Below are positions 1 through 11,843 of a DNA stretch of 64,000 nucleotides, one piece after another. The stretch spans positions 8,855,501-8,919,500 of the forward strand of contig NC_056766.1 of the NCBI RefSeq assembly GCF_018687715.1. The letters run 5' to 3'. The DNA is from Carya illinoinensis (taxonomy: Eukaryota; Streptophyta; Magnoliopsida; Fagales; Juglandaceae). Each line of letters begins with the position of its first letter. Within the stretch, counting starts at the first letter, position 1. The translations under genes and the position numbers were made by a program. Under the pieces are notes generated by a model that had not been told where the DNA came from, searched no databases, and saw only the letters and a program-made list of their open reading frames with translations.

Positions 1-3000
1 AATTCACCTGGTGCAACAATAGAGAGGGTGATCAGTTCACTAAAGAAAGACTAGATCGTGCTATGGGTAATTTGATGTGGTCTGACCTGTTCTGTGAATG
101 CAACATCAATGTTCTTGCTGCCCAAACTTCTGACCACAGCCCATTACTGGTTATTGCTACAAAGAGAGGTATGAGGCCTTCAAGTTTTGAGACAAGAAGG
201 AAGAAGATTTTCAGATTTGAAGCAAGCTGGAATGTACATGAAGCATGCAACAACATTGTTCAATCTACTTGGTCTTCCCAGGACACAACTCAGGGCCAAA
301 AAATGAATTTAATCATGAGGAAACTAAATAGATGCAGGGAGTCTTTAAAGCTTTGGAGCTCGAGCCTTGGGAAAAAACAGAGGGACATACAAGGACAACT
401 AAAGCTACTTTTGAAGATGCAAGACTCAAATAAGGGCTCTAACTCAGCAGCCATAAAGGTGCTACAGAAGGAAATTGATAAATCTCTTGAGGAAGAGAAC
501 CTGAGGTGGCAACGGAGAGCAAAACAACTGTGGTTGAGAGATGGTGACAGAAATTCTAAATTCTTCCATAAATGTGCCAATCAGAGGAGGAAGAACAATG
601 GGATTCATAAGCTTATGAGGACTGATGAAAGCTTTACAACAGACATGAGAGAGATTTCTGGTTTGTTTTCTCAGTACTACCAAGAACTCTTTACATCATC
701 AAATCCAAGGGGAATTGAGGCATGTTTGAACCAGGTCCATCCTCGAATAGATAGGGAGATGAATGCCAACCTAACCAAACAGTTTTCAGCTGAAGAGGTA
801 AAGTTTGCTCTGTTCCATATGAATCCCATGGGGTCTCCAGGACCAGATGGATACCCTGCTTTGTTCTACCAATCACACTGGGATATTGTAGGAGTTGACC
901 TCACTGATGCTGTCTTGGAAATATTAAATGGGGATGGTAATATTGTAGCTATTAATGATACTTTCATAGTTCTAATCCCAAAAATCAGAAATCCCCAAAC
1001 TGTTCTGGATTTTAGGCCCATCTCACTTTGTAATGTCATTTACAAGGTGGTGTCCAAAGTTCTCTCGAATAGGCTTAAACTGATTCTTCCTAATATTATT
1101 GCACCTACCCAAAGTGCTTTTATTCCTGGCAGGATGATCATGGACAATGTTATAGTGGCTTTCGAAACTCTTCATGCAATGTCAACCAAAGGCAAAGGGA
1201 AGCAAGGATATATGGCTATAAAGCTTGACATGAGCAAGGCCTATGATAGAGTGGAGTGGGCTTTCTTGAGAAGGGTCATGGGTAAGATGGGCTTCAACAA
1301 CAGATGGATTAACTTGGTCATGCAGTGTGTAACTACGGTATCCTATTCTCTCCTTATTAATGGTAGTTCTCATTGCAAGTTTATTCCAACTAGAGGAATC
1401 AGACAGGGAGATCCCCTCTCCCCCTATCTTTTTATCCTGGTGGCTGAGGTGCTTAGTAGCTTAATGAATCATGCTGAAAGTATCAAGTTGATTCATGGAT
1501 TTCCTATTTCCAGGGGGAAGCTTAGCATTAATCACCTATTTTTTGCTGATGATAGCTTGATTTTCTGTAGAGCCAATGCAGGAGAGTGGTCATCTATCCA
1601 TGTTTTGCTGAACCTTTATGAAGAAGCCTTGGGTCAGAAACTTAACAAGACCAAAACCTCTATCTTCTTCAGTCCCAACACAAAGCCAGCTACAAGAGAA
1701 TACATTTTGAATCTTGCTGGAACTAGGGCCTCCTCAAGCTATGATAAGTATCTTGGATTACCAGCTCTCATTGGTAGATCTAAGCATGCTGCATTTAAGG
1801 ATATCATTGATAGGATCAGAGGAAGAACTAGTAACTGGAAAAACAAGTTTCTCTCTCAGGCAGGGAAGGAAATACTTCTTAAGGCTGTGATTCAAGCCCT
1901 TCCCACTTATTGCATGGGAGTCTTCAAACTACCTAAATCCTTTTTGAATGAAATAAACAAAGTTATGCACCATTACTGGTGGGGCCATCTACAAAATGAA
2001 AAAAGGGTGCACTGGGTATCTTGGGGTCAGATGGGAAGATCGAAATCTACAGGTGGCTTGGGCTTTAGAGACCTTGAGAGTTTTAATTTAGCTCTTTTGG
2101 CTAAGCAAGGGTGGAGAATTATCCAACAGCCCAATTCCCTTGCTGCACAGGTCCTAAAATTGAAATATTTCCCAAGTGTTGATTTCATTCAAGCCAAGGT
2201 GGGTCATAGGTCTTCCTTTATATGGAGAAGTCTCTGTGCTGCTAAGGGACTGATAGAAAAAGGCTCCATATGGCGCATTGGTGATGGTCAAAACACCAAA
2301 ATATGGAAAGATAGGTGGCTGCCACAACCTACAAGCTATAGAATCCAATCACCTGTACATATTCTGCTGGAGGATGATAAAGTGGCTAGACTCATAAACC
2401 AAGCAACTAGGCAGTGGGATAGAGGCTTGATAATAGAAGTTTTTGGCTCTGAGTTAGCAACAGTGATCCAGAGAATTCCCTTAAGCTCATTTGGTGCTAT
2501 GGATAAACTAATCTGGTTGGGATCCAAAGATGGCTCTTTCACTGTTAAGAGTGCCTATCACCTTCAGAAGGAGCTTTTTGCACAGCTCAAGGGACAGTCT
2601 TCTAGAGGGTTGCTGAGGCAGAGAGACTGGACTAGTTTGTGGTATCTGCAGGTCCCTAATGCTACCAAATCTTTCTTGTGGCGTGCATGCTTAGAAGCTC
2701 TCCCTTCAAAACTCAACCTCTTCAGGAAAAAGATTGTGGACTCCCCTATATGTCCTATCTGTTGCTCGGAAGAGGAAACCACCACTCATGCTCTCTGGAA
2801 CTGCACCTCTGCCATGGATGTTTGGAGTCAAAGCCATATGTTTTTCCAGAAAAGCTCTTTAAGGGTAGACAGTTTTAAGGAACTCTTCGAGTGCCTCAGC
2901 AAGCAAGGTACACAACCTTTGATGGAACTGTTTTCAGTCATTACCAGGAACATATGGACTAGAAGAAATAAACTGATTTTTGAGGGTTCCTTCATGCATC

Positions 3001-3614
3001 CGAATCTGGTGGTGAATCAAGCATCACTATCTCTTGCAACTTATAAGGAGGCCCAAGGAAGTAGGAAAAATACACCTCAAGCGTCTAGTACTCAAACTGG
3101 GTGGTCTCCTCCTTCTTTAGGTTCAATTAAAATTAACTGGGATGCTGCTGTGGATGTGCCCCAAGCTAGAGTTGGCATTGGTCTGGTGGCCCGAGACCAT
3201 GAAGGCAAGGTTTTAGTCACAAAGCAGCTTCTTGTCTCCTGCATTCCTGACCCTCTATTGGCTGAAGCTTTAGGAGCTTTTCAGGCAGCTTCTCTGGCTA
3301 AGGACTTGGAGTTCAGCCCTGTCATCTTGGAAGGGGACGCTTTGCAGATAGTGAATGGCATTAATCAACAGGTTGAGAGATGGGATAGGGTGGGAATGGT
3401 CATGTATGACACTAGTTTGGTGCTATCCAGTCTATGCCAATGGTCTATGGCTTTTGTTAGGAGGTGTGGCAATCAAATGGCTCACAATCTGGCCAAGGAT
3501 TCCCTTAAGCTAAGAGAGAGTTCGGTTATTGTGGTCTTTGGACCTCCTTGTAATCGTGTATCTCCATCTTCCTTGGTTTAATGAAATGGTGGATTTTCTT
3601 CAAAAAAAAAAAAA
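1..3614 (+). mobile_element. LINE (L1-like non-LTR retrotransposon), 5' part outside the window
   Basis: The element enters from the left edge inside its endonuclease domain and runs through reverse transcriptase and RNase H to a stop at 3581. A 20-bp 3' tail follows, then a run of 13 A at 3602-3614, as expected for target-primed insertion. The left end is not in the window, so length and target-site duplication cannot be judged. It lies directly against a decayed minus-strand Copia pol that begins near 3690. Confidence 0.93.
3..3581 (+). CDS. LINE ORF2: endonuclease (C-terminal end), reverse transcriptase, zf-RVT, RNase H
   Basis: The frame is open from the window edge (residues FTWCNNREGDQFTKERLD precede the first ATG at 63) to TAA at 3579-3581. 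Numbering from that ATG, the endonuclease end SDHSPL is at 23-28. The RT has LDMSKAYDRVEW with catalytic D389, RQGDPLSPYLF at 447 and FADD with D496/D497. A zinc-binding RT-associated region starts near 856 (CPIC...H...C). RNase H follows with D1027 (NWDAA), E1068 and D1092. The family copies its own RNA at a nicked target; RNase H C-terminal to RT is typical of plant L1 elements. I see no stop or frameshift in nearly 1,200 codons and all inspected catalytic residues are present, so this is the youngest-looking LINE here. The true start and ORF1 lie outside the window. Confidence 0.93.
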   Translation, partial: FTWCNNREGDQFTKERLDRAMGNLMWSDLFCECNINVLAAQTSDHSPLLVIATKRGMRPSSFETRRKKIFRFEASWNVHEACNNIVQSTWSSQDTTQGQKMNLIMRKLNRCRESLKLWSSSLGKKQRDIQGQLKLLLKMQDSNKGSNSAAIKVLQKEIDKSLEEENLRWQRRAKQLWLRDGDRNSKFFHKCANQRRKNNGIHKLMRTDESFTTDMREISGLFSQYYQELFTSSNPRGIEACLNQVHPRIDREMNANLTKQFSAEEVKFALFHMNPMGSPGPDGYPALFYQSHWDIVGVDLTDAVLEILNGDGNIVAINDTFIVLIPKIRNPQTVLDFRPISLCNVIYKVVSKVLSNRLKLILPNIIAPTQSAFIPGRMIMDNVIVAFETLHAMSTKGKGKQGYMAIKLDMSKAYDRVEWAFLRRVMGKMGFNNRWINLVMQCVTTVSYSLLINGSSHCKFIPTRGIRQGDPLSPYLFILVAEVLSSLMNHAESIKLIHGFPISRGKLSINHLFFADDSLIFCRANAGEWSSIHVLLNLYEEALGQKLNKTKTSIFFSPNTKPATREYILNLAGTRASSSYDKYLGLPALIGRSKHAAFKDIIDRIRGRTSNWKNKFLSQAGKEILLKAVIQALPTYCMGVFKLPKSFLNEINKVMHHYWWGHLQNEKRVHWVSWGQMGRSKSTGGLGFRDLESFNLALLAKQGWRIIQQPNSLAAQVLKLKYFPSVDFIQAKVGHRSSFIWRSLCAAKGLIEKGSIWRIGDGQNTKIWKDRWLPQPTSYRIQSPVHILLEDDKVARLINQATRQWDRGLIIEVFGSELATVIQRIPLSSFGAMDKLIWLGSKDGSFTVKSAYHLQKELFAQLKGQSSRGLLRQRDWTSLWYLQVPNATKSFLWRACLEALPSKLNLFRKKIVDSPICPICCSEEETTTHALWNCTSAMDVWSQSHMFFQKSSLRVDSFKELFECLSKQGTQPLMELFSVITRNIWTRRNKLIFEGSFMHPNLVVNQASLSLATYKEAQGSRKNTPQASSTQTGWSPPSLGSIKINWDAAVDVPQARVGIGLVARDHEGKVLVTKQLLVSCIPDPLLAEALGAFQAASLAKDLEFSPVILEGDALQIVNGINQQVERWDRVGMVMYDTSLVLSSLCQWSMAFVRRCGNQMAHNLAKDSLKLRESSVIVVFGPPCNRVSPSSLV

Positions 3615-3689
3615 CAAAATACTTAGTACATCAATGATCTATGTAACATGTTGACATTATGGGTATAAGCATAGAACCCATATTTTCAA

Positions 3690-5409
3690 CATGTTCTTTT
3701 AATTATAATCAATAATACACCAAAATAGGGTATGAATATCCAGTCACCTTAAGAATATCAGTTCTTCTTAAGGCAACAACATGGTCTTTAATTTCTTGCA
3801 AATAACCATGTACTCTTTTCACAGATTTTAGGTAAAATATCATTGGGTTACTCTGGCAACAACCAAGGTTGCCAACTAAAAACTGATATTCAACCTTATA
3901 CAAGTTTGTGCAATTATCAAATTCCTTATAACAATAATATACATAATTTCTTTAATAGCATAATCAATTCGAGGACACTGTAAAATACTGAACATGTCAC
4001 ATTTTATTTTTGAAGTATCTATTGACCAACAAGTCTTCATATAAAGCATTTCAAAACTCTATTTGACTATACGGAGACAATCCTAACAGTCATCATCTTG
4101 ATATTAAAATTTAATCTCAATTATGAATGATGCCTCGTTCATGAATTTTATTTTTAAAGTTATTAGAGATTTAACTTTAATGTCATACTACAAACCATCA
4201 TTCATTCTTCCCAAAAAGTCATAGACATGCATGACCATAAATACAAATATACTCCCACAGACTTATGGGTATATACATTAACAATAATTATTTTTTAAAA
4301 TAAAAAAATAGTAATGGTATTATCAAATTTTATATACCAATTTTAAAAAATCTGTTACCTTTTCTAAGTAATCTTTTTATTCGTTTATTGTAGATTTCAA
4401 ACTTTCACTCTACAATTGTTTTCACGTCCATTTGATGTAACTCTAGACTATAATGAGCTACTTATGCCATAGTGATCCTCAATGAGTTCTTTCAGGTTTA
4501 CTACAAAAACTCTTTTTGATTAATGCTTATTTCTGAGTAAAGCCCTTGATAACAAGTCTGACTTTATATCGTTCAACATTGCCTTTAAAGTTAGGGTTTT
4601 GGCTCCATGACCCATTTACATTCTACTTTTTAGACATTTACACAAAATTACAGACTTTACATTGATTCATAGATTTCAATCACTCTTTTATGCATCAATA
4701 TGTTATAGACTCACATATTTCTATAACTTGTGAAAACATATGTGAACGTTTTATTTTTTTCTGTCAAATTCAAATTTTGAAGATACACCACGTAACCTAA
4801 CCAAATAGCGAATCAATAAGATTATGTGAGGTTACCTGTTCTGATCTTTTCATAGCCAAATCTTCAGTGGTGTTTCTCTGATGAGGTGAATGATCATTTG
4901 CTTGTTGTTCCATATTATCATTGAGATAATCATAAAAAGAAACTACAAGAATCTTTGAAGTACAAAAATGCAGTTCACGACAATCACATCCCAAGTTTCT
5001 ATGCTCTTACTGATTTTGCCAACCTTAAGGAATTTGACATTTGAATTTTCTCAAAATTCAAGCTATAAATAGAACCAATACAACCTAAATCATTTGAATC
5101 TCGCTGAGTAATCAATAATGTACCTATTAACTGTTATACGATCCAACTTCATTTCACTTGGATTGTAAAGTTTTATTTTAGATTGACTATTCATACATGT
5201 ATATGAATTAAATCAGGTATCTTATCACTCCACAACTTAAAACGAGTCTTTTAGACTACTTTCTAGGAACACAATATAAGATATACATCATTATTTTTAA
5301 AATTTTTACCACACATTTTATCAAAAGGTTAACAAAATAGGTCAGAGTTATAGACCAACTCTTGATATTTTTTCATGACACTACTTCAATTCAATTAAAT
5401 GATTTTCAC
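3690..5409 (-). pseudogene. Ty1/Copia pol remnant, C-terminal half (integrase end, RT, RNase H start)
   Basis: Minus-strand conceptual translation in shifting frames gives recognisable Copia pieces in the right order. From right to left these are the integrase end (YNPSEMKLD, then a Y/F-rich stretch matching the usual GYPEKSKGYRFYCP region), a linker near 4800-4990 ending in KRSEQV (matching LRRSQR), RT pieces VECKWVM and ELHQMDVKT, then VEYQFLVGNLGCCQSNP and GYLQEIKDHVVALRRTD at 3709-3903, which match the end of Copia RT. Many stops and frameshifts make it clearly dead. The N-terminal half continues at 9206-10340 beyond inserted element A. Family assignment is from motif order; the exact ends are approximate. 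Confidence 0.72.
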
Positions 5410-8400
5410 ATTTATAATTAAAGTCTCTCGTACAAAATATCTTGCCTAGGCTTTTGTGCTCTTCCCCTTGGGTTGTGCCTGTCTTGACGCATCATGCTCA
5501 TCTTGTCCCTGAGAGGGCACACATTAAAACTAAAATGAATCGATAACTTGTAAGCATTACTTCATACAATTAAAATATAACAACATAGGTTTTTAGTCAT
5601 GCATTCATCACTCCATACATATCATACATAGACATTCAATTCATTTTAAAACGTTGCGAGGTGAGGTTTTTCTTTAAAAATGTTTTCTTATCGTAAAACA
5701 GTTCCTCACGCCTCGTTGTCTTCATTTATTAAAGAGTCTTTTCATGCATACATCTTTTCATACATACATGCATTATTTCTTAACATGCATATATTCTTTC
5801 TTATCGCTTTCATTGGTTGTTGCACAATGTTATGCCCCGTGGCCATGAGTTGGGAATCCATTCTGTCAAGGTATAGCACTGGGTCCGGGTGCACTACTAG
5901 TACTACTTACCTGACATTGCAATCTGCCCAGTCCATTCCTACGGTTCCTTTTTCATTCCATTCATGTGGCCGTTACATATTTTCATACATTAAAGCATTT
6001 GGTCCATTCATTCATTTCAGTTCTTTCATCCTTTACAGTCCATTCAGTCCTTTGCAGTTCTTTCATTCATTTCTTTCAGTTCTTACAGTTCTTTCTTTCA
6101 GTTCATTCATAAAAAGTCGTTTAAAAAGCATGAGTTTAAACATCTTTCATGGCATCATTTAAAACATAAGTTTGTGCATCATTTAAAGCGTCGTCTTTCA
6201 TAGGGACATTTTAAAACTCTTTCTTCACGTCGTTTAAAGCATAGGGCCGGGCCCTCTCATTTTGTTTCATAAAAATATATACAATACATACTACATATAT
6301 CATCCATTCACAAGCATACACTTACGTATTTTGGGTGCGTGAAAAGGGGCTGCCAAGGAGGGCCGTTACGTATATATACTTGAAAACTTATACTTAGCAT
6401 TCTTTTTCGTAAAACGTGTTGCTTAAAGAAAAGCATTTCATTTTCATTTTCTTATCTATTAGAAAAATCTAGAAGAGTATGAACGCAATACTTACCTAAA
6501 CTTCATGCCATACTCATTCCATGCAGTCCATTTGTATGCATGTCAGATGGCAACCTACATGCATACACATAACCTTATGTCATTCTCTATCTAATGCATA
6601 AACAACTATACTAGAAATAGAACTATGCCTCACTTAGAACAATCTTCATCCATCCCTGGGCTCTTACATGCCATTTACTATGCTAAAACCTTCGGAGTCT
6701 TATTCTTTAAAGTGAACCTCCATGATTCACCTTAGGGTTAAGATACTAAGACCATCGTCTTATTCTTCTATCAACCACATGTTGGCGCATAACTCAGACT
6801 GACTAAGTCATGCATCCCAATCCTAGACAACTTACCCATTACTATTTTTATGCATCCTATCCCATACTTAATCCTCATTCCTGTCTATACAGGCCACATG
6901 ACTTTAAGCCAACTTTGAGACTTAAACATTGTGCAACCATGCTGAGGACAGATTACTCATTATATATGATAAATGTGTATGGTACATAAGTCTTGTTAGA
7001 GGCACGTGCACCTTATACCTTTATCGCTTAAGACTAACACATAGTCCATTGGTAGCTTGCTTATATGAACAAACACCATACTCCGATACTAACTTGCTCA
7101 GACCTGATTGATAGGACTCTTCCTACTTTCTAACCCTATACAAGTTCATCCTGATATTTAAAAAGAGGACTGCATCCACAAATGCACCTCTATTATGTCA
7201 CATAGCTCGAGAAAAATCCCGAGTCATGTCACGATGCCTGTCATGCTTCCGCTACACTACTCTTATACTTTTCCACCACTTCACACATACTCTCAGCCAT
7301 AAGTCAACCACCCGGTGACACCCATCACCTCAGACTACAGGCTGCGTTACAACTATTTTGGGACATTGTTACACAGTTCCCGACATTATATAGTATATTC
7401 TACGCTCCTTAACTATGATGTACAAACCTTCATGACACGCTGTCCGTTGTATCACGACACTACATAGAGTACACTTCATGTGAACTCTCTTCCACTCACA
7501 CTATGCCATGCATCAATACGATGCAAGCCACACGGTGCATCACCGCACTACATGGAGTACACTCCATGTGTACTCCCTTCACATATCACACCTCATGCCC
7601 ATACTCACAGCATAGCCCACACCACTACACAATTATGCTTAACACTTCGTTACACAGCCACACTTTACTTCACAACTACTCAGTGAACTCCACAATTACT
7701 AATAACACAGTCTACGGTCCAACCAACCAACTAACATTAATAAAAATAATGAGAGATAAAGGGTTATACCATCGACAGGATTACCACTACGTTGTTCGCT
7801 GTCGGTCACGATCAAGGCATCGGAGGAGTCATACGTGGCAGTTAACACCACGTACTGTGGCTATCCACCTTGCATGGTGGCTGTCCACCACATAAGGTGG
7901 TTGTTTTGGGATTAGGGAAGGGCTAGGGGTGATCATGGGAGGTTCATGGTGGCCTTGGAATAGTGGTGAGAGGTGTAGCACGGCGGCATCTCACCGTGAA
8001 CAGTGCATCTGAGAGTGTGAGGGTGTGTGTGAGGCAAGGAAGGGGTTGCACATTATGGCTAGGCATGGAAGAGCTTGAGGGAGGTATGGTGGAGCTGTGG
8101 TGGTAAGGTGGTGGCTAGACGATGACTCACAGTGACAGATCTGGCCGTGAGTGGTGCAAATTGTGCATGAGAGAGTGTGGGAGAGTGAGAGTTGTAGGGA
8201 CTTCAATTGGGCATGAAAATAGCTAGGGGAGGTCGTGGTGGTCAGGGGATCATGGTGGTGGTGATCAGGGGATCATGGGTAGCCGTACATGATGGAGAAA
8301 CCGTGAATGTGTGTATAGTGACCCATTGGAGAGAGAGGGAGGTAGGGGAAAAGAAGACCATGGAAATGAAGCCCATGGAGTGATGGTGCCGTTGATGTTG

Positions 8401-9205
8401 GTCGAAGGCCAAGCTGGCCGTGTATGGCGGCACTGGGAGGAGAAATGGGCTTGAAACCCATTTTAGCTAAGCTGTCGCGGAAGGAGGAGGAGGGCACGTG
8501 GGGGCTCACCAGTGGGGGAGGATGTTGGCGACCAGCGGTGAGGCCAAGGGTGGCCAGCGATGGTTAGGCTAGAGGAGGGAAGGATTCGGCTAAGGGGGAA
8601 GCGGAACTGTTGGGTTCAAGGGGAGAGAGGAGAGAGAAAGGAAAGAGAGGAAATGAGGGAAAAAGGCTAGGGGCTTGGGTATTTAATCCAGACCCTTCGT
8701 TTTGGGATCTTCAAAACGATCTTATGGTGAGTTTAAATACTGATTTGAAAATGCGTAAACGCTTTATTTAATTTAAAACATTAAGAGGAATTAAGATAGA
8801 ATATTATTTTATAAACATTCCTTCATCATTAATTAAAATATGAAGTCTTGTTAATCGCTTGAAGAGAATAAAATCATTTAAATTAATTTAAAGTTTTCAA
8901 TATAAATTTAAATCTCGTAATATTTTTAAATGACTAAAATATTTAATTTAAATAATTTTCTAAAATTATAATATTTTTGGAGTTCTTCAAAAAATATTAT
9001 AATTGTGTTATTTAAAAACAAGCTTTGTCCAATAATACTGGAAATATCACATATAAATATTTTCAAAATATTTAAAATATCCGTAAGCTTTAAAATATCG
9101 AACTTGCTTTAAAATCCACTTGGTATCTTTTAAAATATGCTATCGAGACTCAGCACATAAAACGAGGCTCGTAATTATAGAAGAAAGAATGAGCGGGTTA
9201 TTACA
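5410..9205 (-). mobile_element. Long-LTR-like non-coding element, copy A (3' end truncated)
   Basis: Read on the minus strand it starts TGTAATAACCCGCTC at 9205 and is co-linear for about 3.8 kb with copy B at 22426-26396, which lies in the opposite orientation. It has AT-rich edges and a GC-rich core near 7800-8600. Homology to B stops near 5410, about 170 bp short of B's end, so the 3' end is missing. It interrupts the Copia pol: integrase lies right of 9206 and the integrase end left of 5410, and roughly 100 residues of integrase are missing between them, so target sequence was lost as well. No conserved protein is evident; the short open frames inside (for example 5680-6162) are not shared with copy B as proteins. 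Solo LTR or LTR derivative is the best fit. Confidence 0.7.
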
Positions 9206-10340
9206 TGTGAAGTACCTTAAGAATGACTAATAGCTTGAGGCTTCTCATGTAGTAGATAGATGTATCCATACCATGAAAATCATTTATAAAGATTTAGATG
9301 CGTCTATATGCATTATCTCAAGAAACTCTCTATTCTTTGTCTCAATTTTTCTTGATATATTTGATTTGTTTTCCTTTTATACAAATCAACAAACATCCTC
9401 AAATTAGAAAATCCAAACATGGAAAATATTTTATTTACCAACCTCTATAACTATTCTTGGAGATATTCTTCAAACTTTTATGTCACAAATTGTAAAAAGA
9501 AAAAAAAAATCATAAATCATTTTTCATTTGGTTCCAATACATCCCTCATGAATGAAAAGGAAAAACTTTTAATAAAACCATTAATATGAAGGTATGACAA
9601 ATACAATTTTATTGAAAGAAAAAATGGAACCAACATAAATGAGATTTTGAAATTTGAAGATTTGTGCTAGAGTTGAACCACTAAATAAGTATCAACATTT
9701 ATAGAATTTGATTTGAAACTTATATAGATAAAATAAATATGAACATCTGAACTCTAGTTTAATATAAAAAGAATGTATAAACATGTATAAGATTTGATTT
9801 GAAACTTAAACAGAAAAAGGTTTACCCTTTCCTTCAAATCATGTCTTATACTTAGGGCACCTAAACCTTCATGTGTCATTGTTTCTTTCAAAGTTCAATT
9901 GACACAATTCTTATATTTTCATCACTATCATTTTCTTCATTTTTTTCGAAAGATACAAATGATTTTTCATACAAATTAGCAAAATAAGTTTGTATCTAGC
10001 TAACAACTATGCTACTAACTTGTTTATATCTCATTACTTTAATGAAATAATAATACCTCTCAAGTAAACCATTATGTACAAAACTAAGAAACTCCTATAG
10101 TGTTATATGTAATAATGAATTCAATCTTCTTAAACACTGTACTTTTCTAACCCTTATAACTATTCTCAATAATAATTGATGTCAAACTTAAAATGTATAA
10201 ACTAGGGTCTAAAATTCTTAGTGTAAATTTGACATGCTCATGTTTCTCTATACTAGAGTCAATTCTATATATGAAACTTGTAATGATATTCATTTACTTA
10301 CTGCAAGAAAAGCATGCTGATCACATTAATACTCTGAGTT
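9206..10340 (-). pseudogene. Ty1/Copia pol/gag remnant, N-terminal half
   Basis: On the minus strand the stretch next to element A reads KENKSNISRKIETKNREFLEI and then WIHLSTT-like residues. These align by eye with the Copia pre-integrase and integrase start (GKQT..., ELLEIIHTDICGPF, YLYLLHEKSQA). Farther right the translation is badly broken but keeps the Copia-like order of a protease and pre-integrase region. Stops and frameshifts occur every few tens of bases. Together with 3690-5409 it forms one interrupted, dead element. The right boundary is set where the LINE-like element at 10353 begins and is approximate. Confidence 0.55.
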
Positions 10341-10352
10341 CGAAAAAGATTA

Positions 10353-11826
10353 GGAGTTCCAGAGAGAGAAACTCTCACTTCTCTCTAGAGTTTTAAAAAG
10401 GAATACCTCCCAAAAGGGAGTTGGGAGCCTCATCTCCTTCCTCCCTCTCTCCTCCTCTTTATTTTCATTTGTTTCTCCCACAGTTGTTTTCATTTTCGAT
10501 AGCTGAAAATAAGGCCTCAGTGATAGGTGTTTGTTTTTGGGGGATGTAGTGCCGAGACTCCATAAACAGGGGGAGAAGGGACAAGGGAATTGCTGTTTCT
10601 CTATCTCTTCCCCTCCGATCGTGCATTTTTCTCTGCATTATCTTTCTCTCCTTTCCTCTCATGTTTTTAACTACTCGTTGAAGAAGGAAAACCGAGAGGC
10701 AGCTGAAAGGAAAAGTTTGGCCTTTAATGGCCTCTGGTAGTTCTCGGTGAGTGTGGCGATGCAATGCAACAGGGAGGAGTTTACAAAGTGCTCCTATGGA
10801 CATGCATGGAGTACCCTGTTTTGGCTAAGGAAAATAGAGGAGGTAGGCTACTAGGAAGCAATCCACGTTGGGCAAGCTCAAGGCAATGCAACCATAGTGG
10901 TTGAAGGGCTTGGTCAGTGGCTGAGGAAGGAGCAGTGCGGGTTCAAGGGAGTTGTTGAAAACACGAGAGGGGCAGTGCAAATTCAAGGGAGAAAGTTGGA
11001 AGGCACACATGATTGCTGCTCTTGTTTAGGAGAAGGTGTAGGAATATGTGGGTGATGCCGAGCAAGAAGTGGATGTGGCGGCATGGGCTCGCCAAAAGTC
11101 CATCATGTCGGCCATTTTTTATGTTTTATGTTTTTATGTTTTACTTGTAATTTATGTGGGCTATCGGAGAAATGTATCTGGGTTACTCTAAGTGGTGCTT
11201 GAATTCCAGCGTGAGTTGTGGAGGAGAAGTGCATTATCTACACTCGACGTTCTCTACACTTGCTTGGAGGGAGGGCACCGTATGGAGAGGGAGTAGCAGG
11301 AAAAGAAAGAAAAAAGAAAAAATGGGAAGGGGGGTGGCGAAAATGGTAGAGATTAAACCCTAAGGGGCCTTCCCACTTGCAAATAGACTAGAGTTTTTTT
11401 GTTTGGGTTGGGCCCAAGGTGTTTTCTTCAGTCTACGTGTCTTTATTTTTTCTATGTATTGTGTATTTTTTTTTTAAGTGGTTTTTATGTATTTTCGTTT
11501 ATTTAGTTTGTTTTAGGTAGTTTTAGGAAATATTGTCTCTAGGACCAAGGGTTCATAGAGTTTGTACTCCACTCTATAGGAGAGGGAGTTGTGTGGGCTA
11601 TCTTAGACGGTGATCTAAGATAGAGTTTTGTCTCTCAAACAGTTAGTCTGGAGGTCTGTCTCTCAGACAGTTAGTTTGCAGGCATTGGATAAGACCCTGT
11701 CAGCCGCAAAGAAATTTACGGGTTGGAGAGAGAGAAAATGTTAGAATTTGTCTTGTATTTTTCAGGTCAGAAGTTGTAATTGTCCGTTTAATGAATGAAT
11801 GAAACAATGTTTCACTATTAAAAAAA
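10353..11826 (+). mobile_element. Non-autonomous LINE-like element, copy 1
   Basis: It begins in a CT/AG-rich leader (CTCTCTAGAG near 10383, then CCTCCCAAAAGGGAG) that resembles the leader of the minus-strand copy at 26715-27986. It ends in an A-run at 11819-11826 after ATGAATGAATGAAAC. Between these there is no RT or other recognisable domain. The 3' part has short repeats with dyad symmetry: GTACTCC...GGAG near 11568, and two GTCTCTCA-CAGTTAGT units between 11628 and 11682. I could not find a convincing target-site duplication. It could be an internally deleted or chimeric LINE rather than a defined family. Confidence 0.5.
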
Positions 11827-11843
11827 ACATAATTTAAATCATT

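Noticed and set aside
5680..6162. 160-residue plus-strand open frame
   Set aside because: It lies inside element A on the wrong strand, is rich in F/S/I/H from low-complexity TTCATTC sequence, and is not kept in copy B.
7503..7895. 130-residue open frame with many His/Thr
   Set aside because: Composition follows the CACAC-rich core of element A; no domain, and no matching frame in copy B.
10193..10396. 67-residue open frame before the LINE-like element
   Set aside because: It crosses from the Copia remnant into the LINE-like leader and matches nothing recognisable.
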